A stretch of DNA of 64,000 nucleotides from Bacteroidota bacterium (GTDB taxonomy: Bacteria; Bacteroidota; Bacteroidia; AKYH767-A; OLB10). Position numbers and translations under genes: made by a program. The stretch covers positions 131,613 through 195,612 of the forward strand of contig JADKFA010000004.1 of assembly GCA_016717725.1 (NCBI GenBank), written 5' to 3'. The notes beneath the pieces are model-generated. The model was not told the origin of the DNA. It did no database searches and worked only from the letters and a program-made list of their open reading frames with translations. This document shows positions 18,294 through 27,620 of the stretch, piece by piece. Positions within the stretch are counted from its first letter, which is position 1; every line of letters starts with the position of its first letter.

Positions 18294-19028
18294 ATGTCGG
18301 AAAAAACATCTACCCGTATCAATAAATATTTAAGTGAAATTGGTTTCTGTTCGCGTCGTGCTGCAGATACATTAATAGAACAAGGAAGGGTTACCATCAA
18401 CAATAAAGTTCCGGAGATGGGAACGAAGATGATTCCGGGTGATGAAATTCGCGTAGATGGAAAATTGGTAAATCCTCCTTTAGAAAAACATGTTTACATT
18501 GCTTTCAATAAACCCGTAGGAATTGTTTGCACTACGGATGTTAAATCGGAGCGCGATAATATTATTGATTACATCGCCCATCCACAGCGAATATTTCCTA
18601 TTGGACGATTGGATAAACCCAGCGAAGGACTCATCTTTCTCACCAGCGATGGTGATATTGTAAATAAAATTTTACGTTCAAAAAATAATCATGAAAAAGA
18701 ATATTTAGTAACCGTCGACAGAGCCATCACGGATGCATTCATTCAAAAAATGTCGAACGGCGTTCCGATCCTCGACACTGTCACCAAAAAATGTTTTGTT
18801 GAACAAACAGGAAGATTCACCTTTCGTATTATTTTAACACAAGGACTCAATCGACAAATTCGACGTATGTGTGAATACTTAGGCTATGAAGTTACCAAGT
18901 TAAAAAGAATCCGAATCATGAATATAAAAATGGATATGTCTGTTGGGAAGTGGAGAGATTTGTCACAACCGGAATTGGACGAACTTTTGTCTCTCGTTTC
19001 TGACTCATCTAAAACAGATGAAGGATAA
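18294..19028 (+). CDS. rluF: 23S rRNA pseudouridine synthase, RluF-type
   Basis: A 244-residue RsuA-family enzyme. An S4 RNA-binding domain lies at about 5-60 (RINKYLSEIGFCSRRAADTL). It is followed by the catalytic domain with the RsuA-family motif IGRLDKPSEGLIFLTSDGD (catalytic Asp in GRLDK, about residue 106). The C-terminal GLNRQIRRMCEYLGYEVTKL is typical of RluF/RluB-type enzymes. It converts a specific uridine in rRNA to pseudouridine. Assignment to RluF rather than another RsuA member rests on overall pattern. Confidence 0.85.
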   Translation: MSEKTSTRINKYLSEIGFCSRRAADTLIEQGRVTINNKVPEMGTKMIPGDEIRVDGKLVNPPLEKHVYIAFNKPVGIVCTTDVKSERDNIIDYIAHPQRIFPIGRLDKPSEGLIFLTSDGDIVNKILRSKNNHEKEYLVTVDRAITDAFIQKMSNGVPILDTVTKKCFVEQTGRFTFRIILTQGLNRQIRRMCEYLGYEVTKLKRIRIMNIKMDMSVGKWRDLSQPELDELLSLVSDSSKTDEG

Positions 19029-19101
19029 TATCGAATTTAGTTAATTCTAGTCATTGCTTTTCTAATTCCTTTCTCTTACTTTTGAATATAAATCTGACAA
19101 A

Positions 19102-20646
19102 ATGAAAAAGATTTTGCTCCTTTGTTTCTTATTTATTGTTTGTGGAAAAGTACGCGCACAAACTCCCGACTGGAGTACTTCCATTGCCCCTTTATTTTAT
19201 TCCAATTGCACACCTTGTCATCACCCAGGTGGAATTGGCCATTTTTCTTTACTAACTTACAACTATGCTATTTTATATGCTAATACTATTCGCGATGTTG
19301 TTGAATTCAGAAAAATGCCTCCTTGGCCGGCAAATCCCGACTATCGACACTTTAAAGATGAAGCCATTTTAGATTCACTTGAAATTGTTGCTATCCTTGA
19401 TTGGATAGACAATGGTTTACCGTTGGGCGATACCACACTCGCTCCAAATCCACCCTCCTATCCTATTGGAGGATCTTTATTAGATTCAATACATCACACA
19501 ATTCAAATTTCACCTTACACACTTTCATCCAATAACGATGAGTATCGTTACTTTGCTTTCCACTCTGGATTTTTGGATACGGTTTATGTAAATCAGATTG
19601 AAGTGATTCCCGGCTTACCTCATTTAGTTCATCATGCCGATATCCATTTTGATTTATCGGGAACAGCATTTTATAACGATTCCATTACTCCTGTTTCTGG
19701 TTTTTCAAGCGGACTTATTTCAAATTATTATATGAATGCTTGGCAACCTGGTGGTGGTATTGCCTCTTATCCCAACAACTGGGGAATCAAAGTTCCGCCC
19801 GGTGCAGATTTTGTTTTCGAGATTCATTATGGTCCAGGTGGCGTTGGACAAATAGACACCACCAAAATGAATTTACGATTCATAACTAATCCACAAAATG
19901 TACGCAAAATAAATGTTGCTTGGCTTTTAAATAATCCCATTCCATCACAAGGACCTCTTATTATTCCACCTAATGTAATTACAACATTCGATCAAGAGTC
20001 GAGTCCCATGAGTGGTGACAAATCCCTGATTGCGATTTGTCCACACATGCATTATTTAGGCGCGTCGTACAAAGTTTGGTTTGTTACTTTAACAGGTGAT
20101 TCGATTCCGTTGATTGACATTCCCGATTGGGATTTTCATTGGCAGAAATATTATACATTCCAATACATACAAAAAATTCCTGCTGGTGCGCGATTAAAAG
20201 CAATTGCTTCCTTTGATAATACCATCAACAATCCATACAACCCGAATAATCCGCCCATCACGGAAATGAATGGTCCCACCACGACAGACGAAATGTTGAT
20301 GACTTATTTTATTTATGCAAATTACCAAGCTGGAGATGAAAACATACTTTTAGATTCTTCACTACTCGCTACGTATTTGAATGATGAAAATGTAAGAGAC
20401 GATTCGCCTTTTACACTATATCCTAATCCGGCAGTTGATGTAATCCATTTACAATCCAAAAGTATTGATCTACGAAATTCAAAAATCATTATTAGAAACA
20501 ATCTTGGACAGAACGTTTATCAAGATGCGCAACTAAGCAATGAATCCTTTGAATCAATTTCAATTCAAACACTACCTGTTGGAATTTATTTATTGGAGTT
20601 ACAAGAAAACAATAAAAGCAGCACGAAACGTTTTATTAAATATTAA
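19102..20646 (+). CDS. Secreted PHM-like copper type II monooxygenase with haem motif and T9SS domain
   Basis: A 514-residue protein with a signal peptide (1-20). A cytochrome-like N-terminal part has one haem-binding motif, C36-TPC39-H40. The two-domain copper type II, ascorbate-dependent monooxygenase fold follows. Ligand candidates match peptidylglycine monooxygenase: H177-H178 (LPHLVHHAD) and H242 (EIHYGPGG) for one copper; H315-x-H317 (CPHMHYLG) and M398 (TTDEMLM) for the other. The C-terminus is a T9SS type A domain (LYPNPAVDVIHL, ending SSTKRFIKY). The natural substrate is unknown. All copper ligands appear present, so it is probably an active secreted oxygenase using the haem domain for electron delivery (inference). 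Confidence 0.88.
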   Translation: MKKILLLCFLFIVCGKVRAQTPDWSTSIAPLFYSNCTPCHHPGGIGHFSLLTYNYAILYANTIRDVVEFRKMPPWPANPDYRHFKDEAILDSLEIVAILDWIDNGLPLGDTTLAPNPPSYPIGGSLLDSIHHTIQISPYTLSSNNDEYRYFAFHSGFLDTVYVNQIEVIPGLPHLVHHADIHFDLSGTAFYNDSITPVSGFSSGLISNYYMNAWQPGGGIASYPNNWGIKVPPGADFVFEIHYGPGGVGQIDTTKMNLRFITNPQNVRKINVAWLLNNPIPSQGPLIIPPNVITTFDQESSPMSGDKSLIAICPHMHYLGASYKVWFVTLTGDSIPLIDIPDWDFHWQKYYTFQYIQKIPAGARLKAIASFDNTINNPYNPNNPPITEMNGPTTTDEMLMTYFIYANYQAGDENILLDSSLLATYLNDENVRDDSPFTLYPNPAVDVIHLQSKSIDLRNSKIIIRNNLGQNVYQDAQLSNESFESISIQTLPVGIYLLELQENNKSSTKRFIKY

Positions 20647-20676
20647 TTTCTAATTGTTTTTATTCTTTATCACAAA

Positions 20677-21291
20677 ATGAAAATTAACACATACTTTCTT
20701 TATCTCATATTCTCACTAATGCTGCTACCTTTTTCTAGAGGATGGGCGCAATTAACTTCAGGAATTTATTCCAATGGTTTAACTGTTGCTTATGATTCAA
20801 CGCATCAAACCATCACAGGTTATTTCGAAGGAGAAGGTGGATTCGATGAGCAAACACAACAACCATTGTTCTCATGCATTTTTTATTTTGAGGGACGCAT
20901 CACCGATAGTGTAGCATCTATTAAAAGTTATTATCCATTCAAAGAAAAGGCTGATACCATTGTTGGAATTATTAAAATAAAGAATGCACAAACATTCGAA
21001 ATGAAACTTAATGAAGAACACGGAGGTTGCTGGAATGTTTCACATTTTGCGGAAGATGCAGTTGAATTCAAATTAGAAGAAAAAAGAAATTGGAAATGGA
21101 TAAGTTATGTCCTCCATCCAAATGCAAACATTTATAGTGAACCTTCTGACAAGAAAAAGGAAATTCATCTGATCAAAAAGCCGATGGTCGTCTTTGTAGA
21201 TGCAATTATGGAAGGCTGGTGTTTCATTCACTTCGAATCAACATCAAAAAACGAAGGTTGGATAAAGAAAACAAGTCTTTTTCTGCCATAA
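20677..21291 (+). CDS. Secreted protein of unknown function with C-terminal SH3-like segment
   Basis: A 204-residue protein with a signal peptide (about 1-25, ending GWAQ). Residues 26-150 form an unrecognised domain (GIYSNGLTVAYDSTHQTITG). The last 65 residues (NANIYSEPSDKKKEIHLIKK, later EGWIKKTSLFL) look like a bacterial SH3 domain. It starts 31 bases after the monooxygenase and may share its transcript. No function can be assigned. Confidence 0.7.
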   Translation: MKINTYFLYLIFSLMLLPFSRGWAQLTSGIYSNGLTVAYDSTHQTITGYFEGEGGFDEQTQQPLFSCIFYFEGRITDSVASIKSYYPFKEKADTIVGIIKIKNAQTFEMKLNEEHGGCWNVSHFAEDAVEFKLEEKRNWKWISYVLHPNANIYSEPSDKKKEIHLIKKPMVVFVDAIMEGWCFIHFESTSKNEGWIKKTSLFLP

Positions 21292-21699
21292 GCTCAAGAT
21301 TACGATCACCAACTTAACCCTTACTTGTGTTCTTGTTTAACTTTTTCGTGATAAATTCCATTTATTATCTCCTCTTTTCTGCGTTATTAACAATTATTTT
21401 CAAAAAGAATTTCAAGGACTATAATAAATAAAATGGGGACAAGAAGATTCCGCCTGGCATCCACCGCAACTTTTTAAAATAGATAATCAGTTGATTAAAT
21501 GAACATTATAAATAAATGCGGCCCATATTTCAAAACGATCCTAGCTAATTCGTTTGCTAATAAGTCTAGAAAACTTGATCAATGAACACTTTATTTGGAA
21601 AGTATTTCTTAAAAAAACGTTGAAAACAAAGATATTTTACTATTGCACTGTTTTAATACTTAACTTTGCCACCTATATTTAAAACAAAAATTAATTAAC
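21292..21699 (+). promoter_or_regulatory. Leader region of the cold-shock gene
   Basis: A 408-base gap without a gene. TAACTTTG at 21661-21668 fits the TAnnTTTG -7 box, 32 bases before the start codon of the cold-shock protein, giving a short leader. The rest shows no recognised element. Confidence 0.5.
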
Positions 21700-21891
21700 A
21701 TGAGTAAAGGAACAGTAAAATTCTTCAATGAAGCTAAAGGCTTTGGTTTCATCTGCGAAGAAGGCAACAACAAAGAACACTTTGTACACATTTCTGGATT
21801 GATCGACGAGATCAGAGAAGGTGATGCAGTTGAATTCGATTTGAAAGAAGGCAAAAAAGGCTTGAACGCGGTAAATGTAAAGGTAGTTTAA
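21700..21891 (+). CDS. cspA: Cold-shock protein, CspA family
   Basis: A 63-residue single cold-shock domain. RNP1-like motif KGFGFI (residues 13-18, within NEAKGFGFICEEG) and RNP2-like motif HFVHIS (about 27-32) bind single-stranded nucleic acid. It probably acts as an RNA chaperone. Monocistronic, with its own promoter and a terminator at 21919-21948. Confidence 0.93.
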   Translation: MSKGTVKFFNEAKGFGFICEEGNNKEHFVHISGLIDEIREGDAVEFDLKEGKKGLNAVNVKVV

Positions 21892-21918
21892 TATTTACAA
21901 TTTAACTTTCTTGTAAGA

Positions 21919-21948
21919 AAAAGCCTGTCACAAGTGATAGGCTTTTTT
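21919..21948 (+). terminator. Rho-independent terminator of the cold-shock gene
   Basis: A 13-bp stem with one G-T wobble (21919-21931 with 21934-21946) ends in a T-run at 21943-21948, 27 bases after the stop codon. Confidence 0.85.
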
Positions 21949-21986
21949 GTTAGTAGAAACATAAAACACAATTTCTAAAAATAAAA

Positions 21987-22442
21987 ATGGGTAGATCACA
22001 AGAATCCTTTAATAAGAAGGAAGTAAGAAGTAAAAAAGATAAGAAGCGGAAGGAGAAAGCGCAGAAAAAGGAAGCGAAGAAAGACAATCCTAAGTCAAGT
22101 AGTCTGGAAGATATGATGGCTTATGTGGATGAAAACGGAATGCTTACTTCTACTCCTCCCGATCCTACCAAGAAAACTGTTGTCTCTGCAGAGTCCATCA
22201 CGATTGGAATTCCGAAACGTGACGATACCTTGTCGGATGATCCTATTCGCAAAGGAGTGGTTAGTTTTTATAACGATGCAAAAGGTTTTGGTTTTATTAA
22301 AGACAGTGAATCACAAGAAAGTATTTTTGTTCATGCGAACAATTTGTTAGAAGCCATTAAAGAAAATAATTTGGTGACTTTTGAAATAATGATGGGCCCT
22401 AAAGGTCCTGCTGCGACACAAGTAAAAATTATTCGTAATTAA
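21987..22442 (+). CDS. Cold-shock domain protein with lysine-rich N-terminus
   Basis: A 151-residue protein. The first 35 residues are extremely basic (KKEVRSKKDKKRKEKAQKK) and probably bind RNA non-specifically. The C-terminal cold-shock domain (about 87-151) has KGFGFI and SIFVHANNL motifs. This two-part layout recurs in Bacteroidota. It follows a small cold-shock gene, but a terminator separates them. Confidence 0.88.
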   Translation: MGRSQESFNKKEVRSKKDKKRKEKAQKKEAKKDNPKSSSLEDMMAYVDENGMLTSTPPDPTKKTVVSAESITIGIPKRDDTLSDDPIRKGVVSFYNDAKGFGFIKDSESQESIFVHANNLLEAIKENNLVTFEIMMGPKGPAATQVKIIRN

Positions 22443-22598
22443 TTTTTTTTCTCGTACTTTTCTTTTTCCTCATTTCAATTTACCCTTTAGAAACAATATT
22501 CGATTTCTCTATGAGTCGCTTTTCAATTCAGAAGGATTTATTCTGGCTTACTGAATAATTAAACCATCTTGATGGATCTCAATTTATTTGCAAATGAC

Positions 22599-22699
22599 CT
22601 TGTTGAGACAAGGCATGCCTTGTCTCAACAAGTTTATTCTCCCTATAAATATCACGTCGTCGTAGAGGCTGGTATGACCAGCCGCTACGACGACGTGAT
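22599..22699. repeat. Twin perfect hairpin repeat
   Basis: Two strong palindromes lie 18 bases apart. The first, 22599-22632, is a perfect 34-bp palindrome. The second, 22651-22699, has 15-bp perfect outer arms (22651-22665 with 22685-22699) and 7-bp inner arms around ATG. They lie in a 449-base intergenic region with no gene. The layout resembles REP/MITE-type palindromic units; a double terminator is unlikely because no T-runs follow. Confidence 0.75.
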
Positions 22700-22891
22700 C
22701 TAAAATTTAATGGATTAATTCAATTCTATCTATGCAAATAATAAATATTGTGCAGGGAATTATTTTAACCTCAACTATTTTGATTGCATGGGAATCCCTG
22801 AAAGTAATATCTTAGTTATAATAAATCAAATTCTTATTACTTATTCAGTAGACCTTTATTACTTTAGACTAAAATTTACAAAGAAAATAAG

Positions 22892-23491
22892 ATGAAGCAA
22901 CCTTTGGTCAATCCGAAGTCGAGTGTAAATGATCCTGAACTTCAAAAGCTAATTGCCTTTTATAATGAAACACTAGGCTTTTGTCCAAACAGTGTAATGA
23001 CGATGCATCATCGACCTATTATTGCACAATCATTTATTGAAATGAATAAAGCGGTGATGGAAAATAAAGGTCGTGTGACGAGTGCGCTAAAACGATTGAT
23101 TGGTTACATCAGCAGTTACACCGCAGGTTGTAATTACTGTCAAGCACATACCATTCGTGCAGCTGACCGTTACGGTGCAGTAGAGAGTCAATTGCAAAAT
23201 ATTTGGGATTATAAAACACATCCATCTTTTTCGGAAGCAGAAAGAGCAGCGTTGGATTTTGCATTAGCAGCATCTGTAATACCAAATGCTGTGAATGATG
23301 AAATTGCAGAAGCGCTTCGTAAACATTGGGACGAAGGTGAAATTGTAGAAATTTTAGGAGTGGTTGCACTCTTCGGATTTTTAAATCGCTGGAACGATTC
23401 GATGGGCACACAAATGGAATCAGGAGCCATTGAATCAGGCGAAAAGTTTTTAAAAGAAAAAGGATGGTCGGTAGGAAAACATGCTTATTGA
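22892..23491 (+). CDS. Carboxymuconolactone decarboxylase (AhpD-like) family protein
   Basis: A 199-residue helical protein with the AhpD-type redox motif SYTAGCNYCQAHTIRAA (C80-x2-C83, followed by H87). The CxxC pair acts with a histidine in peroxide detoxification in AhpD; many homologues are uncharacterised peroxidase-related enzymes. No AhpC gene is adjacent. The length is in the range of the two-repeat peroxidase-related subfamily. Confidence 0.87.
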   Translation: MKQPLVNPKSSVNDPELQKLIAFYNETLGFCPNSVMTMHHRPIIAQSFIEMNKAVMENKGRVTSALKRLIGYISSYTAGCNYCQAHTIRAADRYGAVESQLQNIWDYKTHPSFSEAERAALDFALAASVIPNAVNDEIAEALRKHWDEGEIVEILGVVALFGFLNRWNDSMGTQMESGAIESGEKFLKEKGWSVGKHAY

Positions 23492-23572
23492 TTATCAAAA
23501 CAAAACTATTTCAATTTATATCTATATAAAAAATATATTTGAAATATTTAATCAAAAATAAATCAACAAAAA

Positions 23573-24343
23573 ATGAAAGAAAATAAAGAAGTCCGCATTG
23601 CCGTTTTAATCGATGCCGATAATATACCTTCCACCAACATTAAAGAAATGATGGAGGAGATTGCAAAGTATGGTACGCCAACTTTTAAAAGAATTTACGG
23701 TGACTGGACACAACCCAATTTAGGGGGATGGAAACGCGTGTTACTGGAGAATGCAATTACTCCCATCCAACAGTATGGATATACGAAAGGAAAAAATTCA
23801 ACAGATTCAAATATGATCATTGATGCCATGGACATTCTCTATTCTGAAAAGGTAGATGGATTTTGTATTGTGTCTAGCGACAGTGATTTTACTCGATTGG
23901 CTACTCGATTACGTGAAGCTGGAATGCTCGTGATTGGATTAGGAGAAAAGAAAACACCGAATCCTTTTATTGTGGCTTGCGATAAATTTATTTACTTGGA
24001 AATTCTAAAGGTTCCAGAAGAAATAATAGAAGTTTCTTCTCACGGTGGAAAAAATCAAAAGAAAAAGAAAAGCGAAACTAAAGAGGCCTTGCAAAAAATT
24101 GGTCACGATACCATTCAACTTATCTCAACTAGTATAACTTCATTGGGTGATGATAGTGGTTGGGCTTTCTTGGGTGATGTTGGTAATTTAATTTTGAAGA
24201 AGCAACCGTCTTTCGATCCTAGAAATTTTGGTTATATGAAATTAGCCTTGCTGTTAAAGAGCATCGGAAAATTTGAAATTGATGAAAGAGCAACCGATAA
24301 CAAGTCCATAAAACTGGTGTATGTTCGAGTGAAAAATAAATAG
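23573..24343 (+). CDS. NYN domain (LabA/DUF88-type) protein with C-terminal LOTUS-like domain
   Basis: A 256-residue protein. The NYN PIN-like ribonuclease domain covers about 7-145, with acidic catalytic-type positions in AVLIDADNIPS, STDSNMIIDAMDIL and IVSSDSDFTRLATRL. A lysine-rich linker leads to a C-terminal region (about 175-256) like OST-HTH/LOTUS RNA-binding domains (GWAFLGDVGNLILKKQPSF). Bacterial members of this architecture are predicted RNA-processing nucleases. No cellular role is indicated by the neighbours. Confidence 0.85.
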   Translation: MKENKEVRIAVLIDADNIPSTNIKEMMEEIAKYGTPTFKRIYGDWTQPNLGGWKRVLLENAITPIQQYGYTKGKNSTDSNMIIDAMDILYSEKVDGFCIVSSDSDFTRLATRLREAGMLVIGLGEKKTPNPFIVACDKFIYLEILKVPEEIIEVSSHGGKNQKKKKSETKEALQKIGHDTIQLISTSITSLGDDSGWAFLGDVGNLILKKQPSFDPRNFGYMKLALLLKSIGKFEIDERATDNKSIKLVYVRVKNK

Positions 24344-24379
24344 ATGATTCTATGTTTTCATTTTTCAAAAAAAATGCAA

Positions 24380-25054
24380 CTATTTTTTTATCGCATGAAA
24401 AACGAGGTCTTCCAAGAATTCTAAAATATTAGATTCACTTTTACTTTTTCCAAAATCGGTTAAAGCTGGCAAATGTTGCATAAAGAAATTTTGAATATGC
24501 GCCATTTCTACAATGGTGGTTGCTAAAGAGCGCGGGTATTTATAATCGGGATTACACTCCAAAATATAATTACCAATGATTGCACATAAATCTTTATACG
24601 GTTTAAAAAACTGGTCTTGGTTATCTTCGTTGACGTGCTTTGTTAAATACGCTTTACTTCCTTCCGAAATAATAATTTGATGCAAGATTTTTTCATTCAC
24701 ATGGCTTGTTCGAATATCATCTTCCACCGATGTTGCTAAAAATTTAATTGACTTTCTTAATTTTTCAAGGGGATCGGTAATGTTCTCTGTGTAAGTAACA
24801 ACTCGATACTCTAACCAACTCCAATACCACGCCGTTATATAAATAAGCAGCTTGTGTTTATTTTCAAAGTACCGATAAATCCCAGCCTCCGTGGTTCCAA
24901 TTGCGGTAGCCAGTTTTTTAAATGTGAAATCTTCAAACCCCTTTTCGTGGATTAACTGAATACTAAAAAGAATGATGTTTTTCCCTAAATCGGTTTGCTC
25001 TGGGTTGCGCAAAAACAATTTTTCATTCATCTTAATGTTCAACGAAAGCTCCAT
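24380..25054 (-). CDS. TetR family transcriptional regulator
   Basis: A 224-residue protein with an N-terminal TetR helix-turn-helix (FTFKKLATAIGTTEAGIYRYFENKHKLL, about 42-69) and a helical ligand-binding C-terminal domain. An internal ATG at residue 9 (MNEKLFL) is an alternative start. It is divergent from the SulP-carbonic anhydrase gene across 128 bases, which suggests that it regulates itself and that transporter. Confidence 0.85.
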   Translation of the reverse strand: MELSLNIKMNEKLFLRNPEQTDLGKNIILFSIQLIHEKGFEDFTFKKLATAIGTTEAGIYRYFENKHKLLIYITAWYWSWLEYRVVTYTENITDPLEKLRKSIKFLATSVEDDIRTSHVNEKILHQIIISEGSKAYLTKHVNEDNQDQFFKPYKDLCAIIGNYILECNPDYKYPRSLATTIVEMAHIQNFFMQHLPALTDFGKSKSESNILEFLEDLVFHAIKK

Positions 25055-25155
25055 TTTTGCGATTTTATATATTGAATATCAATTATTTGACTCTATTGGC
25101 TTTACTAATTGTGACAAAGGTAAGGAAGTTTTACAATTATATATGATAGTATTAC

Positions 25156-25163
25156 TATCTTTG
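25156..25163 (+). promoter_or_regulatory. Candidate -7 box of the SulP-carbonic anhydrase gene
   Basis: TATCTTTG fits TAnnTTTG and lies 19 bases before the GTG start. In the same divergent region AATTGT (25107-25112) and ACAATT (25133-25138) form widely spaced half-sites that a TetR-type dimer might use; this is weak. Confidence 0.5.
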
Positions 25164-25182
25164 CTAAAATTAATAATAAACT

Positions 25183-27384
25183 GTGGAAAAACAAGGACTA
25201 CTAAGAGAGATTAAAAATGATTTGCCCGCGAGTATCGTCGTGTTTTTTGTTGCTGTGCCCTTGTGTTTAGGTATCGCATTAGCCTCTGGGGCACCCTTAT
25301 TCGCGGGGATCATTGCTGGAATAATAGGTGGAATAATTGTAGGGATTGCGAGTGGTTCAACATTGGGAGTAAGTGGTCCGGCGGCTGGACTAGCGGTGAT
25401 CGTATTTAGTGCCATCGCAACATTAGGTTCATGGCCTGCTTTTTTAACAGCTGTTGTGCTTGCTGGAATAATTCAAATGATATTAGGGTTTGCGAAAGCT
25501 GGATTTATAGCATTCTTCTTTCCATCCTCCGTCATTAAAGGAATGCTAAGTGGTATTGGATTACTCATTATCCTAAAACAAATTCCACATGCATTAGGAT
25601 ATGATAAAGACGCAGAAGGAGATGATTCATTTTTTCAAAACAATGGAGAAAATACTTTTTCATCCATAAGCAATGCCATGGAACTGTTTACTCCTGGTGC
25701 CATGTTAATTGCAATCATTTCATTAGCGATCTTGATACTATGGGATAGTGTACTCACTAAGAAACACAAAATATTTCAACTGATACAAGGGCCAATTGTC
25801 GTTGTCTTTTTCGGTATTTTGATGAACTACTTATTTCAAAACAATTATTTGAACTTTAGTTTAGCTGCAGATCAAGTAGTGAGTTTGCCCACGCCAAAAA
25901 ATTTTACTGAATTTTTAGGACTCTTTACTTTCCCTGATTTCACTGTATTGAATTCATTTAAGGTTTATGAAGTAGCCATCGTATTGGCCATCATTGCGAG
26001 TATAGAAACGTTACTTAGTGTAGAGGCTACAGATAAATTAGATCCAGATAGAAGAGTTACACCAACGAACAGAGAATTGAAAGCGCAGGGATTAGGGAAT
26101 GTAGTTTCTGGGCTCATTGGAGGACTTCCCATTACACAAGTGGTAGTACGAAGTTCCGCCAATATTAATTTTGGTGGAAAAACAAAAATGTCAACGATTT
26201 TACATGGCATCTTCCTTTTGATTAGTGCCATTCTATTAACCCCCATATTAAATCTTTTACCACTTGCTAGCTTAGCTGCAATCCTGTTGATGGTAGGTTA
26301 CAAACTAACCAAGCCTAGTTTGTTTAAACAAATGTACAAGTTGGGGTGGACGCAATTTATTCCTTTTGTTGCTACCATCGTTGGAATTATCCTTACTGAC
26401 CTATTAAAGGGAATCACCATTGGAATTCTCTTTGGTATCTTCTATGTACTCCGTGAAAGCTATCGAAACTCACATCTGCACGACATCATCACCAACGACA
26501 AAGGGCATGAAGTTCACCATATATCATTAGCAGAAGAAGTTTCCTTTTTCAACAAAGCGAGTATACTTCAAGCCCTAGATGCAATTCCAGAAAACTCGAG
26601 AGTCATCATTGATTATACAAAATCAAAAGCAATTTCCTTTGATGTCATTGAATTAATTAATGATTACGAAAAGAATGCCTCTACCAAAAATATTATTGTT
26701 GATAATAATTGGCGATTTACACAACCTCAAATAAAAGATGTGATGAAAACATTAACAAAAGAAATTCAAGATTCCATTACTCCTGCTCAAGCGCTTGAAA
26801 TATTAAAATCAGGAAATACTAGATTCACGAACAATTTAAAAGTGAATCGCAATTTGTTACAACAAGCGAATGAAACTTCGGATGGACAACATCCATTCGC
26901 TGTAATATTAAGTTGCATCGATTCACGCACTTCTGCAGAACTTATTTTTGATCAGGGGTTGGGTGATATCTTCAGCGTTCGCGTTGCAGGAAACATTGTG
27001 AATGAAGATATATTAGGAAGCATGGAGTTCGCTTGTAAGGTCGCTGGTGCAAAAATTATTGTAGTTCTTGGACATACCAAGTGCGGAGCCATTAAAGGTG
27101 CATGCGACCATGTTGAAATGGGAAACCTAACTACTTTGCTTTCGAAAATAACTCCATCCATAGAAGAAGAAACAACAACAAAAGAAAATCGAAATTCTTC
27201 TAATGATGTATTTGTGGAAAAAGTAGCAACCATAAACGTAAAAAGAACCGTAAAAGCAATTTTGGAAAGAAGTCCCATCTTAAAAGAAATGGTTGAATCA
27301 GGAGCCATCGGAATCGCTGGAGGTAATTACGATGTAACTTCTGGAGAAGTGGAGTTTTATAGTGATGCGACGATTATCAAATAG
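25183..27384 (+). CDS. SulP anion transporter fused to STAS and beta-carbonic anhydrase
   Basis: A 733-residue fusion starting at GTG. Residues 1-430 form a SulP-type transporter of 10-14 helices (FFVAVPLCLGIALASGAPLF, LGVSGPAAGLAVIVFSAIAT). Residues 430-520 form a STAS-like domain. Residues 535-733 form a beta-carbonic anhydrase with zinc ligands C578 and D580 (SCIDSR), H631 and C634 (GHTKCG). The anhydrase would make or consume bicarbonate at the inner face, so this is probably a bicarbonate uptake or pH-balancing system. SulP members also carry sulfate and other anions, so substrate identity is an inference from the fusion. A TetR regulator is divergent. Confidence 0.92.
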   Translation: MEKQGLLREIKNDLPASIVVFFVAVPLCLGIALASGAPLFAGIIAGIIGGIIVGIASGSTLGVSGPAAGLAVIVFSAIATLGSWPAFLTAVVLAGIIQMILGFAKAGFIAFFFPSSVIKGMLSGIGLLIILKQIPHALGYDKDAEGDDSFFQNNGENTFSSISNAMELFTPGAMLIAIISLAILILWDSVLTKKHKIFQLIQGPIVVVFFGILMNYLFQNNYLNFSLAADQVVSLPTPKNFTEFLGLFTFPDFTVLNSFKVYEVAIVLAIIASIETLLSVEATDKLDPDRRVTPTNRELKAQGLGNVVSGLIGGLPITQVVVRSSANINFGGKTKMSTILHGIFLLISAILLTPILNLLPLASLAAILLMVGYKLTKPSLFKQMYKLGWTQFIPFVATIVGIILTDLLKGITIGILFGIFYVLRESYRNSHLHDIITNDKGHEVHHISLAEEVSFFNKASILQALDAIPENSRVIIDYTKSKAISFDVIELINDYEKNASTKNIIVDNNWRFTQPQIKDVMKTLTKEIQDSITPAQALEILKSGNTRFTNNLKVNRNLLQQANETSDGQHPFAVILSCIDSRTSAELIFDQGLGDIFSVRVAGNIVNEDILGSMEFACKVAGAKIIVVLGHTKCGAIKGACDHVEMGNLTTLLSKITPSIEEETTTKENRNSSNDVFVEKVATINVKRTVKAILERSPILKEMVESGAIGIAGGNYDVTSGEVEFYSDATIIK

Positions 27385-27449
27385 TTCTAGATACTAATAC
27401 CAAAAGTTTTCGTAACTGAATTGTGACACAATATTTTCTCGCTAAGGCG

Positions 27450-27620
27450 GAGAGATTTCTATGTTTAATTCCAAATTTTATCAAATATAATTAATTATTT
27501 AATTCCCTCTCCTTCCTTGTCCTCGCCTTCAGGAGAGGATGGAGAGGTCGCGAAGGGAGAGGCTTGAACAATAAGCTTACAATAATTTAATCGCATTCGA
27601 ATAATGCTTTTCTCTTCGAC
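27450..27620. repeat. Dispersed intergenic repeat, copy 1
   Basis: This segment of the 505-base gap after the SulP gene is closely similar to 37320-37490 and to the flanks at 37562-37652 and 37817-37880. The most conserved block starts at about 27493 (AATTATTTAATTCCCTCTCC) and runs past 27575. It carries an internal CTCTCC...GGAGAG inverted pair. No coding capacity was recognised; the rest of the gap (27621-27889) is similar low-complexity, CTCGCTAAG-rich sequence. Confidence 0.75.

Noticed and set aside
22599..22699. Tandem transcription terminators
   Set aside because: Hairpins are long but no T-run follows either one, and the upstream gene ends 157 bases earlier.
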